Shown here one piece after another: positions 53,758 through 63,594 of a stretch of DNA of 64,000 nt; position 1 is the stretch's first letter; every line of letters starts with the position of its first letter. The translations under genes were made by a program, and so were the position numbers. The DNA lies in the NCBI RefSeq assembly GCF_024300825.1, contig NZ_CP101323.1, positions 1,674,001 through 1,738,000 on the forward strand. The letters are read 5' to 3'. The stretch comes from Natronomonas gomsonensis (GTDB lineage: Archaea > Halobacteriota > Halobacteria > Halobacteriales > Haloarculaceae). A model generated the notes under the pieces. It was given only the letters and a program-made list of their open reading frames with translations. It made no database searches and had not been told where the DNA came from.

Positions 53758-54243
53758 TCAGCGCAGGTAGTGGAAGCTCACGCCGAGAACTACCCCGAAC
53801 ACGAGGTGTGCGAACAGTCCCATCAGTCCGAGGTTCGGCAGCGGTGGCGGACTGGGGAAGCCAACGGCCGACAGCCACAGCGGCATGACAACGCCCGCGG
53901 CGACCACCCACAGGAGAACGCCGTAGGCGAGGCCGAGACTGACGACGCCGCCCAGCGACTCCCCGACGGCTGCCAGCCGAGGTTGCGTCGACGCCGCGAC
54001 GAAGACGATACCGAACACCGCACTAATCGACATGTGGACGACCCAGCCAGCGATTCCACCGGACAGCCCGATGAGCGCCGGAATCGCGTTCTCGATGACG
54101 GGTGTCATCAGCACCGAAAACAGCACACCCATCACGAGTCCGCCGATCAATCCCGCTCCCACGCCGTGTTGCCACGACGAACCGTCTCGTACCGCTATGG
54201 GCTGTCCGAGGCCCTGTGTTTCCTGTTGTGTTTCTTGTGCCAT
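53758..54243 (-). CDS. Four-helix membrane protein
   Basis: The 161-residue protein begins MAQETQQETQGLGQPIAVRD, then has four hydrophobic helices (GAGLIGGLVMGVLFSVLMTP, MSISAVFGIVFVAAS, GLAYGVLLWVVAAGVVMPLW, LFAHLVFGVVLGVSFHYL). I recognise no family. It resembles small haloarchaeal membrane proteins sometimes misnamed histidine kinases. ATG at 54243. Confidence 0.75.
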   Translation of the reverse strand: MAQETQQETQGLGQPIAVRDGSSWQHGVGAGLIGGLVMGVLFSVLMTPVIENAIPALIGLSGGIAGWVVHMSISAVFGIVFVAASTQPRLAAVGESLGGVVSLGLAYGVLLWVVAAGVVMPLWLSAVGFPSPPPLPNLGLMGLFAHLVFGVVLGVSFHYLR

Positions 54244-54359
54244 CACAATCACGGGGTACCGGAGGCATTCGACTCGCATAAGGCGTACAGATATTTCACG
54301 AAACGCCGTCTCTGCTCGTCTCGGCTTACCGATGTGGTCTCCCCAGCGCACTACCTTTC

Positions 54360-55915
54360 AACAGCGAGAGAGTCCCGCCGTTCACGGCGGATGTGAACCT
54401 CGTACACTCGGTTAACACACCACCACGGTACTGCTAATCCTAGGTCTCCAACGAGCCGGAGCTCTTTACTTTCACTACGGATGGCTGACGTTCAAACCCG
54501 AAGCCGACGGATGAAAAAACGGATGAAGCGTACCAACACGTTCACCGTGCGACCGCTCACCGGTACCGGAGAGCAACTGCTACGGGACTTGTTGGACGCT
54601 TCCGCCGCTCTCTGGAACGAAGTCAATTACCAGCGTCTCATGCGGTACAACGACGAAGCGGGCTTCGAGGGCGACGTGTGGACCGCCGATACAGGCCAAC
54701 TCGAAGGCCGGTACAAAGGCGTTCTCGGTGCATCCACCGCCCAACAAGTGATACGGAAGAACAGCGAAGCGTGGCGTGGGTTCTTCCGGCTGAAAGATCA
54801 GTATCACGACGAGTCGAATACGTCGGTCACGGACCACCCGGAACCACCGGGCTTCCGTGGCAACGAGGACGATGGACGCCAACTTAAGACCGTCATTCGC
54901 AACACGTCGTACACCGTCGAATGGGGCGACCGCTCCCGGCTTGAGATACTGGTTGGGCATGAGTTGAAAGACCGATACGACCACACCGGGCGTCTCCGGC
55001 TGGAGATCGCTGGCGACCCGAATTGGCCCAATTACGAGAAACAGGGCCGGTTGGATCTGTGGTACGATGAGACTGATAGCATCTTCCGAGCTTCCCAACC
55101 CGTGACTGTGTCTGACGATACACGGGATACTCCACTGGCCGAGGAAACGGCCGCTCTGGACATTGGTGCGAACAATCTCGTCGCCTGTACCACCACGACC
55201 GGCGAGCAATATCTGTACGAGGGCCGCGAGTTGTTCCAGCGATTTCGCGATACGACGCGGGAGATTGCCCGATTGCAGTCCAAGCTACGGGAAGGCCGAT
55301 TCAGTAGCGAGCGTATCCGACGGCTATACCGGAAGCGAACCCGTCGCCGTGACCACGCACAAGAGGCATTGTGTCGTGACCTGCTGGAACGGCTGTACAC
55401 CGGGGGCGTGGACACGGTGTATATCGGTTGCCTGACCGACGTACTCGAAACACACGGGTCGGTCGAAACCAACGCGAAGACCCACAACTTTTGGGCGTTC
55501 AAAAAATTCACCAAACGCTTCGCTTGCACCGCCGAGGAATACGGTATCTCGGTCGAGATTCGGTCGGAAGCGTGGACGAGCCAAGAGTGCCCAAAGTGTG
55601 GTTCGACCGACAGGACGACACGGCACCAGGACACGCTCAACTGCCCGTGTGGATTCGAGGGGCACGCCGATCTTACAGCATCAGAAACGTTCCTGAAGCG
55701 GCACACACAGAAGGCAGTCAGGCCGATGGCACGGCCCGTGCGGTTCGAGTGGGACGACCACACCTGGTCGGAGTCACCACACTCTCACCGTCCCAAAGAA
55801 CAGCGCGCAGACCCGAGTACCGTCCTCCAAAACGGGAATGTTGCCTCCGGGGACTCGTAGATCGGCTGAGACGCCCACGGAGGAAACCCCGTCGTTCACG
55901 GGGGGGAGGATGTCA
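54360..55915 (+). mobile_element. IS1341-type element, second plus-strand copy
   Basis: The left end has AACAGCGAGAGAGTCCCGCC (from 54360) and a hairpin CCGCCG-TTCA-CGGCGG (54375-54390). The right end has a CCCCGT...ACGGGG hairpin near 55887-55902 followed by GAGGATGTCA (55906-55915). Only tnpB is present. Limits are approximate. The left-end motif matches that of the copy at 18213. Confidence 0.65.
54481..55860 (+). CDS. tnpB: TnpB, IS1341 type, divergent clade
   Basis: The 459-residue protein has RuvC Asp in [15 protein letters not shown], the central motif [14 protein letters not shown] and the last Asp in [14 protein letters not shown], with zinc ribbon [14 protein letters not shown] then CPCGFEGH. 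The central block in related IS1341 proteins usually reads [11 protein letters not shown]. Here the Asp is Cys and the Trp is Gly, so activity is uncertain. Starts at 54481 or the later ATG before KRTNTF (54523). Confidence 0.85.
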   Translation: MADVQTRSRRMKKRMKRTNTFTVRPLTGTGEQLLRDLLDASAALWNEVNYQRLMRYNDEAGFEGDVWTADTGQLEGRYKGVLGASTAQQVIRKNSEAWRGFFRLKDQYHDESNTSVTDHPEPPGFRGNEDDGRQLKTVIRNTSYTVEWGDRSRLEILVGHELKDRYDHTGRLRLEIAGDPNWPNYEKQGRLDLWYDETDSIFRASQPVTVSDDTRDTPLAEETAALDIGANNLVACTTTTGEQYLYEGRELFQRFRDTTREIARLQSKLREGRFSSERIRRLYRKRTRRRDHAQEALCRDLLERLYTGGVDTVYIGCLTDVLETHGSVETNAKTHNFWAFKKFTKRFACTAEEYGISVEIRSEAWTSQECPKCGSTDRTTRHQDTLNCPCGFEGHADLTASETFLKRHTQKAVRPMARPVRFEWDDHTWSESPHSHRPKEQRADPSTVLQNGNVASGDS

Positions 55916-56081
55916 TAGCGTAGGAATCGCCACGGGAGTTATACTATGTGTTAAGATGCGTTGATTCACAGAGATGCAAGGAGGACAACATCGGCGGCGT
56001 TTTTGAGTATTCAACGAGCGGACTCACCGAATCTATCGAGGGTCTCGACTCCTCTTTCTGTGCCGATAGCGGACGTAACCG
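55916..56081. other. Intergenic between the IS and arsM
   Basis: About 165 bases with no gene seen. Confidence 0.3.
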
Positions 56082-56930
56082 TCAGGCCCGTTCTGCCGTT
56101 GGTTTTCGAGCCTCGATGGTCGCCGAGACGACGTACTCGCTCAGGTCGCGCTCGTCGTCCCACTCACTGATGAACTCGGCGCTGTCGTCTTTCGGCGCGA
56201 CGCGAACGTCGACGAATCCGGCGTCGTCGAGCAGCCGCTCGATTGCCTCGATGGGCGACGCACCGGCGACACAGGCCGCCAGTGAGTCCGGGTCCTCCCG
56301 GACGGCGTCGGGAAGCGACGCGGTCAGTACTACGTCGGAGATGGCCAGCCGTCCACCGGGGACCAGCACGCGGAACGCCTCCCTGAACACCTGCGCTTTG
56401 GCCGGCGAGAGGTTGACGACGCAGTTCGAGATGACGACGTCGACGCTTCGGTCGGCTACGGGGAGGTGTTCGATTTCGCCGAGTCGGAACTCCACGTTCG
56501 TCGCGTCGTTTTTCGCGACGTTCGCTCGAGCTTTTCCGACCATCTCGGGTGTCATGTCGACGCCGATGACGTGGCCTTCGTCACCGACTTCACGTGCGGC
56601 GAGGAAGCAGTCGAAACCGGCCCCCGAACCCAAATCGAGAACCGTCTCGCCCGCCTCGAGGTCGGCGATGGCCTTGGGATTCCCGCACCCGAGGCCGAGG
56701 TCCGCACCCTCGGCGACCGCCTCGATATCGTCGGCGGCGTATCCGAGTCGTTCGCTGTCCGTCCCCATCGAATCGTCACAGCAGGCGTCCGCGCTGCCTG
56801 CCGTGTCAGAACAGCAGGAACTCTCACCGTCGTCGATGGCGATGTCGGCGTACCGTTCCCGGACGAGGCGGCGCTGTGCGTCGGCGTCGCGGTCGGGCGA
56901 GGCGTCCTCGGAGGATGGTGTCTCACTCAT
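56082..56930 (-). CDS. arsM: Arsenite methyltransferase ArsM
   Basis: The 282-residue protein has the SAM motifs VLDLGSGAGFDCFLAA and VIGVDMTPEMVGKAR, conserved ISNCVVNLSP containing the arsenic-binding Cys, and LAACVAGASP with the second conserved Cys. An N-terminal Cys cluster (GESSCCSDTAGSADACC) is extra. It methylates As(III). Its start at 56930 (MSETPSSEDA) overlaps the arsR stop by 8 bases, giving an arsR-arsM operon. Confidence 0.93.
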   Translation of the reverse strand: MSETPSSEDASPDRDADAQRRLVRERYADIAIDDGESSCCSDTAGSADACCDDSMGTDSERLGYAADDIEAVAEGADLGLGCGNPKAIADLEAGETVLDLGSGAGFDCFLAAREVGDEGHVIGVDMTPEMVGKARANVAKNDATNVEFRLGEIEHLPVADRSVDVVISNCVVNLSPAKAQVFREAFRVLVPGGRLAISDVVLTASLPDAVREDPDSLAACVAGASPIEAIERLLDDAGFVDVRVAPKDDSAEFISEWDDERDLSEYVVSATIEARKPTAERA

Positions 56931-57300
56931 CGTCGGTCCTGAGTGCGTCAAGCGTCTCGACGAGTTGTTCGGCGTCGTCGGTCAGGCCGTAGTATCGCCA
57001 GGACCCCTCCTTCCGGCGAGTCACCAGCCCCGCCGAGTAGAGGCGTGAGAGGGCCTGACTGACCGCGCTCTGACTGAGGCCGACCGCGGCTTCGAGGTCG
57101 CAGACGCAGACGTCGCTCTCGGCAGCGCGGATGCGACGAACCAGTTCGTACCGGGTGTCGTTGCCTAGCGCCGACAGCAACTGCACGTCAGCGACGACTG
57201 TGTCCTCCTCGACTTCGGGTACTTCAGCACAGCAGGCAGTCCCGGCTGTTCCCTCGGACTGCTCGGCCCGTGAGATAGGGTCGGTCTCATCTCGACTCAT
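56923..57300 (-). CDS. arsR: ArsR-type repressor
   Basis: The 125-residue winged helix has an N-terminal ALGNDTRYELVRRIRAA and the metal site VCVCDLEAAVGLSQSAVSQA with the CVC pair, then WRYYGLTDDAEQL. An extra Cys pair (TACCAEVPE) is near the N-terminus. It is the likely autoregulator of the arsR-arsM operon. ATG at 57300 is chosen over an upstream in-frame start at 57324. Confidence 0.92.
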   Translation of the reverse strand: MSRDETDPISRAEQSEGTAGTACCAEVPEVEEDTVVADVQLLSALGNDTRYELVRRIRAAESDVCVCDLEAAVGLSQSAVSQALSRLYSAGLVTRRKEGSWRYYGLTDDAEQLVETLDALRTDDE

Positions 57301-57307
57301 AGTAGTA

Positions 57308-57340
57308 AGTGCTAATATAAGCATATTCTAATATAGTAGT
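57308..57340 (-). promoter_or_regulatory. Promoter with direct repeats upstream of arsR
   Basis: CTAATATA occurs at 57312-57319 and 57328-57335 on the plus strand. The minus strand reads a TATA-like CTTATATTAG about 20 bases before the ATG. The spacing suggests leaderless transcription and ArsR binding over the TATA box. Confidence 0.5.
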
Positions 57341-57465
57341 TGCGGTACCCCCGACGTGTCGGTAGCTGGACGAGCAGATTCCCCAAGGGCGGTTTTACGC
57401 ATCGACGAGCGTTCCGAAACTGATTCGTGCTCCCCCGAAAAGGTGTGAATGAGATTCTCTACGTA

Positions 57466-58719
57466 ATGGTCGACCCAACAACGGCGCCGCTCAGCGAACT
57501 CCTATTACATCTTCTCCTCGCGGGTGGCCTCGGGGCGCTCATCGGTCTGGAACGGGAACAAAGCGAGTCGGGTGGGTCCTTCGCCGGGAGTCGGACGTTC
57601 CCGCTGATCGCACTCTACGGGGCGCTCGTTCAGGCCTTCTTCCCGGCGGTGCTGTCCGTCGCACTCGGGATACTCGTCGTGCCACTCGCCGTCGCGTACG
57701 TCGGGAAAATCTGGTATGAAGGCGATATCGGCTTGACGACGCTCGTGGCGGCCCTCCTGACGGCCGTTCTCGGTGCAATGGTGATGCATTCCGACCGCGG
57801 TGCGCTCATCGCTATCATCGTCGGCGGCGCCGTCACGGTACTGCTTTCGGTGAAAGACCCGATACACGAATTCGCCGGTCAAATCAAAGAAAGCGAACGG
57901 CGGGCGTCGGCGAAGTTCATCCTCGTCGTCCTCGTCGTGTTGCCGGCACTCCCCGACCGGTCGCTCGACGCACTCTATGGCCTCAATCCGAGATTCATCT
58001 GGTTGATGGTCGTCTTCGTCACTGGGCTCGGGTTCGTGGCGTACGTACTCGGACAAACGCTCGGTCCCGAGCGAGGGATCGCCCTCACGGGAATCGTCGG
58101 AGGATTCGTCTCGTCGACTGCAACGACGGTCTCGATGGCGGAGAAGACGACCCAGAACGCGACGCTGTATCACGTCTGTGCCTTCGCGGTCGTCACCGCC
58201 TCCATCGTAATGTTCCCCAGAGCACTCATCGAAATCGCGGTGGTCAACCCCGACTTGCTTCCGAGCGTTGCACTGCCGTTGGGGGCGATGACTATCGTCG
58301 GCGCTGTCGCCGCCGGGGTGTTGTACTGGCGGACCGCATCCGACGAGACGGTCGAACCGGAGGAACTCAAGAACCCGTTTCGACTGCGGCCTGCTCTGCT
58401 CTTCGGGGCCATCTTCGCGGTCGTGTTGCTCGTCTCCGAATACGCCAACGAGTGGTTCGGGGCATCGGGCGTGTACGCGACGGCGTTTTTCTCCGGGCTC
58501 GCCGATGTTGATGCGATGACGATTACGTTGAGTCAACTCGCAGCCGAAGGGACAGTCTCGACGGAGGTCGCCACGACGGGAATCATCATCGCGGCTATCG
58601 CAAACACCTTCGTCAAGGCCGTGTTGGCGTGGGTTCTCGGTTCCTACAGGTTGGGCATGCTCGTGTCAATCGTACTCGGCGTCGTCGTCCTGAGCGGGCT
58701 GGCTTTTCTCGTCGTTTGA
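57466..58719 (+). CDS. MgtC/SapB plus DUF4010 membrane protein
   Basis: The 417-residue protein has an N-terminal MgtC/SapB-like part (LLAGGLGALIGLEREQS, GSRTFPLIALYGALV) and C-terminal DUF4010-like helices. About 11 to 12 hydrophobic segments are present. MgtC/DUF4010 members are inner-membrane proteins of unclear transport role. ATG at 57466 (MVDPTTAPLSELL) fits the family. An upstream GTG at 57427 is less likely. It is divergent from arsR. Confidence 0.9.
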   Translation: MVDPTTAPLSELLLHLLLAGGLGALIGLEREQSESGGSFAGSRTFPLIALYGALVQAFFPAVLSVALGILVVPLAVAYVGKIWYEGDIGLTTLVAALLTAVLGAMVMHSDRGALIAIIVGGAVTVLLSVKDPIHEFAGQIKESERRASAKFILVVLVVLPALPDRSLDALYGLNPRFIWLMVVFVTGLGFVAYVLGQTLGPERGIALTGIVGGFVSSTATTVSMAEKTTQNATLYHVCAFAVVTASIVMFPRALIEIAVVNPDLLPSVALPLGAMTIVGAVAAGVLYWRTASDETVEPEELKNPFRLRPALLFGAIFAVVLLVSEYANEWFGASGVYATAFFSGLADVDAMTITLSQLAAEGTVSTEVATTGIIIAAIANTFVKAVLAWVLGSYRLGMLVSIVLGVVVLSGLAFLVV

Positions 58720-58819
58720 ACTCTCCTGTACCCACGGACCCACGTGGAACGTCGTTTCACAAAGTCGGGGGCACAATAAATATAAGCACATCTACACTAC
58801 CCATCTAGAAGGAATATTT

Positions 58820-61276
58820 GTGACGAATACTACAACGAGGTCACGTCACCTCGTCTTCGTCGACGGGCCCGGAGACGAGCGTTCGTCCACGCGGGCGGCG
58901 CTTTCGGAGGCGGGGTTCGATGTCGATTCCGCCGACACCGCCGCGGCGTGTCTCGACGCTCTCGCGGAGGGGTCGGTCGATGCAGTCGTTACTGCGCACG
59001 AACTCCCAGAATCGACCGGAATCGAACTCATCCGGTCGATTCGAGAGCGGTTCGCTACCATCCCGGTGGTGCTGTCTCCGGAGGGTGGCTCGGAGCGAAT
59101 CGCCGGCAAGGCCCTCGCCGAAGGCGCAAGCGGCTACGTCGGGAGCGACCAATCGCCGGCGGAACTCGTCAGTCGTCTGGAGGCGTGTCTGGCCGAGCGT
59201 GACTCCATCGACGAGGAGACCGGCCGGTATCGGAACCTCATCCAGACATCGCCGACGCCGATAAACATCTTCGACGAGAATGGCACTACGCTCTGGGGCA
59301 ACGACGCCGTCGTCGAATTGCTCGGGCTTTCGAGTCGGTCGGAACTCATCGGCCGGTCGATATTCGATTTTATCCATCCCGAGGACCAAGCGGTCGCCGA
59401 ATCCGAACTCGCCGAAATCGTCAGAGAGGAAATCGCCACCGGCCCGACGTACATGCGACTCGTTCGTGACGACGGGGAGATTCGGCGCGTCCGCATCGCT
59501 ACGGCACCGGGCCGCTTTCGCGGTGAACGAATCGGGCAGGCCGTCGCCGTCGACGTGACGGCGCTGCGGACCCAAGAGCAACGCCTCGAACGGCTCAACG
59601 AACTCCTCGCGGAGTGGATTGACGGTGAGACGAAGGCATCGATTACTGAGAGCCTCGTCGGTGCGGCCGAAGCGGAACTGGATCTCCCGATAGTTACGGC
59701 TCTGCTCCTCGACGATGATACCGGGGAGCTACGGCCGGTTTCGCAAACGGACGGCGCTCAAACGTACGTCGACGAAGCGGCGCTCCTCGCCAGAGAGGGG
59801 GGCCTCGCGTGGGAGGTGTTCCTCGCCGGGGACCCGAAAGTCGTCGACGACCCCGGAGATGGGATACTAGAGGGGTCGGCGCCCGTCGAGCAGGCGTATC
59901 TCGAACCGCTGGGTCGCCACGGCGTCCTCGTCGTCGGGGCAGACAGTGGGAACCGCGATTTTATCGAAATCATCACCGAGAACCTACGAGCGATGTTCGA
60001 CCGCATCGAGCGGGAGTCGCTTCTCAGCCAGCGTGAGACGCTGCTGGCGGAGCAAAACGAGCGCCTCGGTCGACTCGAACGGATAAACGGCGTCGTCCGA
60101 AACGTCGCCGAGGCGGTGGTGGGAGCGTCGACGCGGGCGGAAATCGAGGCGGCCCTCTGTCGGGAGCTCGTCGACACCGACCTCTACATGTTGGCGTGGG
60201 TCGGCGAGCACGAACCGTCGACGGGGGCGGTCCACCCGCGGGCGTCCGCCGGCGACGAACGGAACTATCTCGATGCGGTTACGATTACGGCTGACGACAG
60301 CGCGACGGGGTGGGGGCCGGCGGGCCGAGCGGTTCGGACCCGAGAGTCACAGGTAGTGAACGACATCCTCACCGATCCGCCGTTCGAACCGTGGCGTGAG
60401 GCCGCACTCGAACGCGGCTATCGGGCGGGCATCTCGCTACCATTGGCGTATCGCGATAGCCTCTACGGCGTTCTCAACATCTATGCGACGGAGTCTGGGG
60501 TGTTCGACGACCTCGAGCGGGCGGTTCTCGAGGAGTTGAGCGACCTCGTCGCCCACGCCATCAACGCAATCGAGAGCAAACGGGCGCTTGTCAGCGACTC
60601 CGTCGTCGAACTGGAGTTGGAAATCGAGTGGGAGGACTCGGAGTACCCGCTCGTCGAGTTCCTCGAAGCCGAGTCGGGCCGTACCTTCGAACTCGAGGCG
60701 ACCATTCCCGCGGAGGAGGACACCTACCGGATTATCTCGACGTTCGAGGGCGTCTCGCCGGACGCCGTCGAGACCTTCGTCGAGCGAACCCGAACAGCCC
60801 ACAGCGTCCAACTGCTCGGTCGACGCGAGAACGCGTGTACCGTCGAGTGTGTCGTCGCTGATGACAACGTCGTGTTCTGGCTCATCGACCACGGTGCCGT
60901 CCCCCAGACGTTTACGCTCTCTCAGGGAGGCGGGCGACTCGTCGTCGAACTGCCGGGCGACGCCGACGTCAGGCAGTTCATCGAGATGCTAGCCTCGGAG
61001 TTCGGCGACGTCGAGTTGCGCGGTCGACGCGACCACGAACGGAGCGTCCGCCCCCGGCAGACGTTCCTGACGACCGTCGAGGACCGCCTCACCGACCGCC
61101 AGCGAGAAATCCTCGAAACGGCGTACTTCAGCGGGTACTTCGAGAAGCCCCGACGGCGGACGGGGGGCGAAATCGCCGAGTCCATCGGCATCTCACAACC
61201 AACGTTCAGCGACCACCTCCGAGCAAGCCAGCGAAACCTACTGGAGTTGCTCTACGAGGACCGGACTGTGGAGTGA
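58820..61276 (+). CDS. HTH_10 sensor-regulator with pseudo-receiver, PAS and GAF domains
   Basis: The 818-residue protein has, in order, a receiver-like domain (1-125), PAS (130-250, RYRNLIQTSPTPINIFDENG), GAF (265-400), second GAF (430-580), a BAT-type domain (595-750) and HTH_10 (755-810, LTDRQREILETAYFSGYFEK). The receiver lacks the phosphoacceptor: the strand reads AVVTAHELPES with Ala59 in place of Asp, and the acidic pair is disrupted (VDGPGDER). Start is GTG at 58820. It should be a bacterio-opsin-activator-like transcription factor sensing small ligands. Confidence 0.92.
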   Translation: MTNTTTRSRHLVFVDGPGDERSSTRAALSEAGFDVDSADTAAACLDALAEGSVDAVVTAHELPESTGIELIRSIRERFATIPVVLSPEGGSERIAGKALAEGASGYVGSDQSPAELVSRLEACLAERDSIDEETGRYRNLIQTSPTPINIFDENGTTLWGNDAVVELLGLSSRSELIGRSIFDFIHPEDQAVAESELAEIVREEIATGPTYMRLVRDDGEIRRVRIATAPGRFRGERIGQAVAVDVTALRTQEQRLERLNELLAEWIDGETKASITESLVGAAEAELDLPIVTALLLDDDTGELRPVSQTDGAQTYVDEAALLAREGGLAWEVFLAGDPKVVDDPGDGILEGSAPVEQAYLEPLGRHGVLVVGADSGNRDFIEIITENLRAMFDRIERESLLSQRETLLAEQNERLGRLERINGVVRNVAEAVVGASTRAEIEAALCRELVDTDLYMLAWVGEHEPSTGAVHPRASAGDERNYLDAVTITADDSATGWGPAGRAVRTRESQVVNDILTDPPFEPWREAALERGYRAGISLPLAYRDSLYGVLNIYATESGVFDDLERAVLEELSDLVAHAINAIESKRALVSDSVVELELEIEWEDSEYPLVEFLEAESGRTFELEATIPAEEDTYRIISTFEGVSPDAVETFVERTRTAHSVQLLGRRENACTVECVVADDNVVFWLIDHGAVPQTFTLSQGGGRLVVELPGDADVRQFIEMLASEFGDVELRGRRDHERSVRPRQTFLTTVEDRLTDRQREILETAYFSGYFEKPRRRTGGEIAESIGISQPTFSDHLRASQRNLLELLYEDRTVE

Positions 61277-61372
61277 AACTGCGGTTCACGACACGGACGA
61301 ACGTCGGTGAAGGGTCGTGGTACCTCGACTCTCGGAAGGGTTATCCGTCACTGAACCCTCCGTTTGTTTGTA
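61277..61372 (+). promoter_or_regulatory. Promoter region of the cold-shock gene
   Basis: TTATCC-like box near 61341 lies about 30 bases upstream of the ATG at 61373, fitting a leaderless haloarchaeal promoter. Confidence 0.4.
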
Positions 61373-61579
61373 ATGGCAAACGGTAAGGTTGACTTCTTCA
61401 ACGACACAGGCGGCTACGGTTTCATCTCGACTGACGACGGCGACCTCGACGACGACGAAGACGTGTTCTTCCACATGGAGGATGTCGGCGGCGAAGACCT
61501 CACGGAAGGTACTGAGGTCGAGTTCGACATCGAGTCCTCGCCCAAGGGGCCTCGCGCAGCGAACGTCGTTCGGCAGTAA
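61373..61579 (+). CDS. cspA: Cold-shock domain protein
   Basis: The 68-residue protein has RNP1-like GGYGFISTDDG and RNP2-like VFFHM motifs of the CspA fold (the K-V-D-F-F-N start and A-A-N-V end also match). It binds single-stranded nucleic acids. The length is normal. It is close to the HTH_10 gene but independently promoted. Confidence 0.95.
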   Translation: MANGKVDFFNDTGGYGFISTDDGDLDDDEDVFFHMEDVGGEDLTEGTEVEFDIESSPKGPRAANVVRQ

Positions 61580-61800
61580 TAACACACACCCGTCGCTGTA
61601 AGCGACGGACAACAATCTCGATTCTTTGGACGGTTACACCCCGTAGCTGACGCTCTCTGTACACTGACCGCAACACAGTAGTGCTTCCTCGGACCCCTTC
61701 GACGCCACTACCTATATTCAAAGCCCCACGTTCGGAGTGATGGCATCAATTTAGTAACTAATGGTATCCGCCGAGCATGCTTCCGTTCACGTACGGACAG
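61580..61800. other. Intergenic stretch with possible small hairpin terminator
   Basis: About 220 bases. CCCGTCGCTGTAAGCGACGG (61589-61608) is a 7-bp stem just after cspA and may terminate it. A T-rich/AT stretch (61745-61770) precedes the kinase gene. Confidence 0.45.
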
Positions 61801-63285
61801 ATGAGCGAAACGGAATCCAGTCGGGTGGGCGGGGCTCCCGGCGAGAGTGGCGTGAGTACGCGAGCGGCTACTGGCGAGACGACTGAACCGCGGTCGGACG
61901 AGCACACCCCGCGAATCGGCATCGTCATGACCGACGAGCGAAATCGAACGCTTCTGAGCAAGTGGCTCGCACGGACCTACGACGTCGCAACGCTTCGACT
62001 CGACAGCGTTTCGCCGACGAAGACGGCCGAGAACATCGACCTCCTGATTCTCGACGGCGCCTCATACGCGAGACACGAGGAGTGGCTCGCCGACTACAAG
62101 AGCGACCCCCGGCGGTCGTTTCAGCCCGTGTTGTTGTTCGTCCCCGAGACGACCAGCACCGTTCCGGACGTTCACGAACGGGTCGACGATGTCGTCTCGA
62201 TGCCGACCCAGAAGGAGGTGCTTCAGGCCCGGATTCACGGGCTGTTGGACCGACAGCGACTCTCCCGAGCGGTCGCCGAACGCGAAGACCGGTTTCGAAC
62301 GCTGTTCGAGACCGGGCCGGACCCGGCGTTGGTCGTCACCGCCGACGGCACGGTCACCGACTCCAACGTGGCCTTCAGGGAATCCCTCGGCGTTTCGCGG
62401 GAGGCGGCCAACGGCCGACGACTCGACGACTTCGAGGCGTTCGACGACGCCGCGGTCGACGCGATGACCGCTCTTTCCGACGACGACGACCGACGAACCA
62501 TCTCCTACCAGTCGGCGGACGGGACGCGCCACGCCGAGTGTCGTCTCAGCGGTACGCTCGACGACGGCATCACCGCCGACACCTGCGCAGAACACATCGT
62601 GATTCTGCGGGACATCACCGACGAACTCGCCTACAAGCGCGACCTCGAACGACAGGTCGACCGATTGGACGAGTTCGCGTCCATGTTGGCCCACGAACTG
62701 CGGAACCCGCTCGGCATCGCCAACGGCTGGCTGGAGGAAGCCGAGGCCTCCGGCGACTCGATTGCGTTCGAGCGCGTCGATTCGGCTCACGACCGGATGC
62801 GCTGTATGATAGACGACCTCCTCGCACTCGCGCAAATGGGCGAGGTCATCAGCGACCCAACTGTCGTCTCGGTGCCGGCGGTCGTCGCCGAAGCGTGGGA
62901 TAGCGTGGCGACGGCCGAAGCAACGCTGCGCGTCGACGACGACCTCGATGCCGCCATCGTCGACGCGGATGCCGACCGACTGCAGGACGTTTTCGCCAAT
63001 CTGTTCCGCAATGCCGTGGAACACGGCGGAGACGACGTTACCGTGGACGTAGGCCGTTGCTCCGAGAGCTTCTACGTCGAAGACGACGGTCCGGGGTTCG
63101 AATCGACCGACCCCACCCGGCTGTTCGAGTCGGGGTACACGACTAACGCCGACGGCACCGGGTTCGGTCTCGCCATCGTGAAACAGGTCGTCGAGGCCCA
63201 CGGCTGGACCGTCCGGGCGACCGACGGCGACGCCGACGGCGCGCGGTTCGAGGTGACTGATGTCGAAACCCTCCGAGTTGCCTGA
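61801..63285 (+). CDS. Hybrid-type sensor histidine kinase (REC-PAS-HisKA-HATPase)
   Basis: The 494-residue protein has an N-terminal receiver-like part (IGIVMTDERNRTLLSKWLAR then LLILDGASY with a candidate Asp), a PAS (REDRFRTLFETGPDPALVVT), H-box (SMLAHELRNPLGIANGW) and a HATPase (NLFRNAVEHGG, EDDGPGF, GTGFGLAIVKQVVEAHGW). No membrane helix is seen. ATG at 61801 (MSETESS) is chosen over 61777. It resembles the kinase at 23140. Confidence 0.92.
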   Translation: MSETESSRVGGAPGESGVSTRAATGETTEPRSDEHTPRIGIVMTDERNRTLLSKWLARTYDVATLRLDSVSPTKTAENIDLLILDGASYARHEEWLADYKSDPRRSFQPVLLFVPETTSTVPDVHERVDDVVSMPTQKEVLQARIHGLLDRQRLSRAVAEREDRFRTLFETGPDPALVVTADGTVTDSNVAFRESLGVSREAANGRRLDDFEAFDDAAVDAMTALSDDDDRRTISYQSADGTRHAECRLSGTLDDGITADTCAEHIVILRDITDELAYKRDLERQVDRLDEFASMLAHELRNPLGIANGWLEEAEASGDSIAFERVDSAHDRMRCMIDDLLALAQMGEVISDPTVVSVPAVVAEAWDSVATAEATLRVDDDLDAAIVDADADRLQDVFANLFRNAVEHGGDDVTVDVGRCSESFYVEDDGPGFESTDPTRLFESGYTTNADGTGFGLAIVKQVVEAHGWTVRATDGDADGARFEVTDVETLRVA

Positions 63286-63306
63286 GATGGCTGGCGGTCT
63301 CGGAGC

Positions 63307-63402
63307 GTGTCGATGATTCTCCAACGCGCTCTCCTGTGGCTGTACTCGGTCGCCGTTGCGATGCTCGTGCTCGGGTTGCTGGCGTCGCTGTTGGTCCTCT
63401 GA
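63307..63402 (+). CDS. 31-residue membrane micro-ORF
   Basis: GTG at 63307 or ATG at 63313 reads MILQRALLWLYSVAVAMLVL then GLLASLLVL-stop. It is a single hydrophobic helix directly after the kinase. The reading frame is short, so chance cannot be excluded. Confidence 0.35.
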   Translation: MSMILQRALLWLYSVAVAMLVLGLLASLLVL

Positions 63403-63594
63403 ATCCGCGTCTCACTTTCCGCGGCGTCGACCCGAGCCCGATAATCGGGGTTCATTCCTCGGAATATCTCGTTCGCTACGCTTCTGTAGGGTCGGTTCGC
63501 GCAAACTGATGATGCCTATATGAAACGTATCCGTATCCTGATGGCCCTATACAGCGAACGGTGGCAGTAAGCGAAAATCGGGATACAGAGATGC
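63403..63594. other. Intergenic stretch
   Basis: About 190 bases without gene or repeat seen. Confidence 0.3.

Noticed and set aside
57505-58536. Long minus-strand frame opposite the MgtC/DUF4010 gene
   Set aside because: It is a mirror of the membrane protein gene with a His/Arg/Asp-rich composition typical of antisense shadows.
62062-63324. 420-codon minus frame opposite the hybrid kinase
   Set aside because: It is the antisense shadow of a clearly coding kinase with all catalytic motifs.
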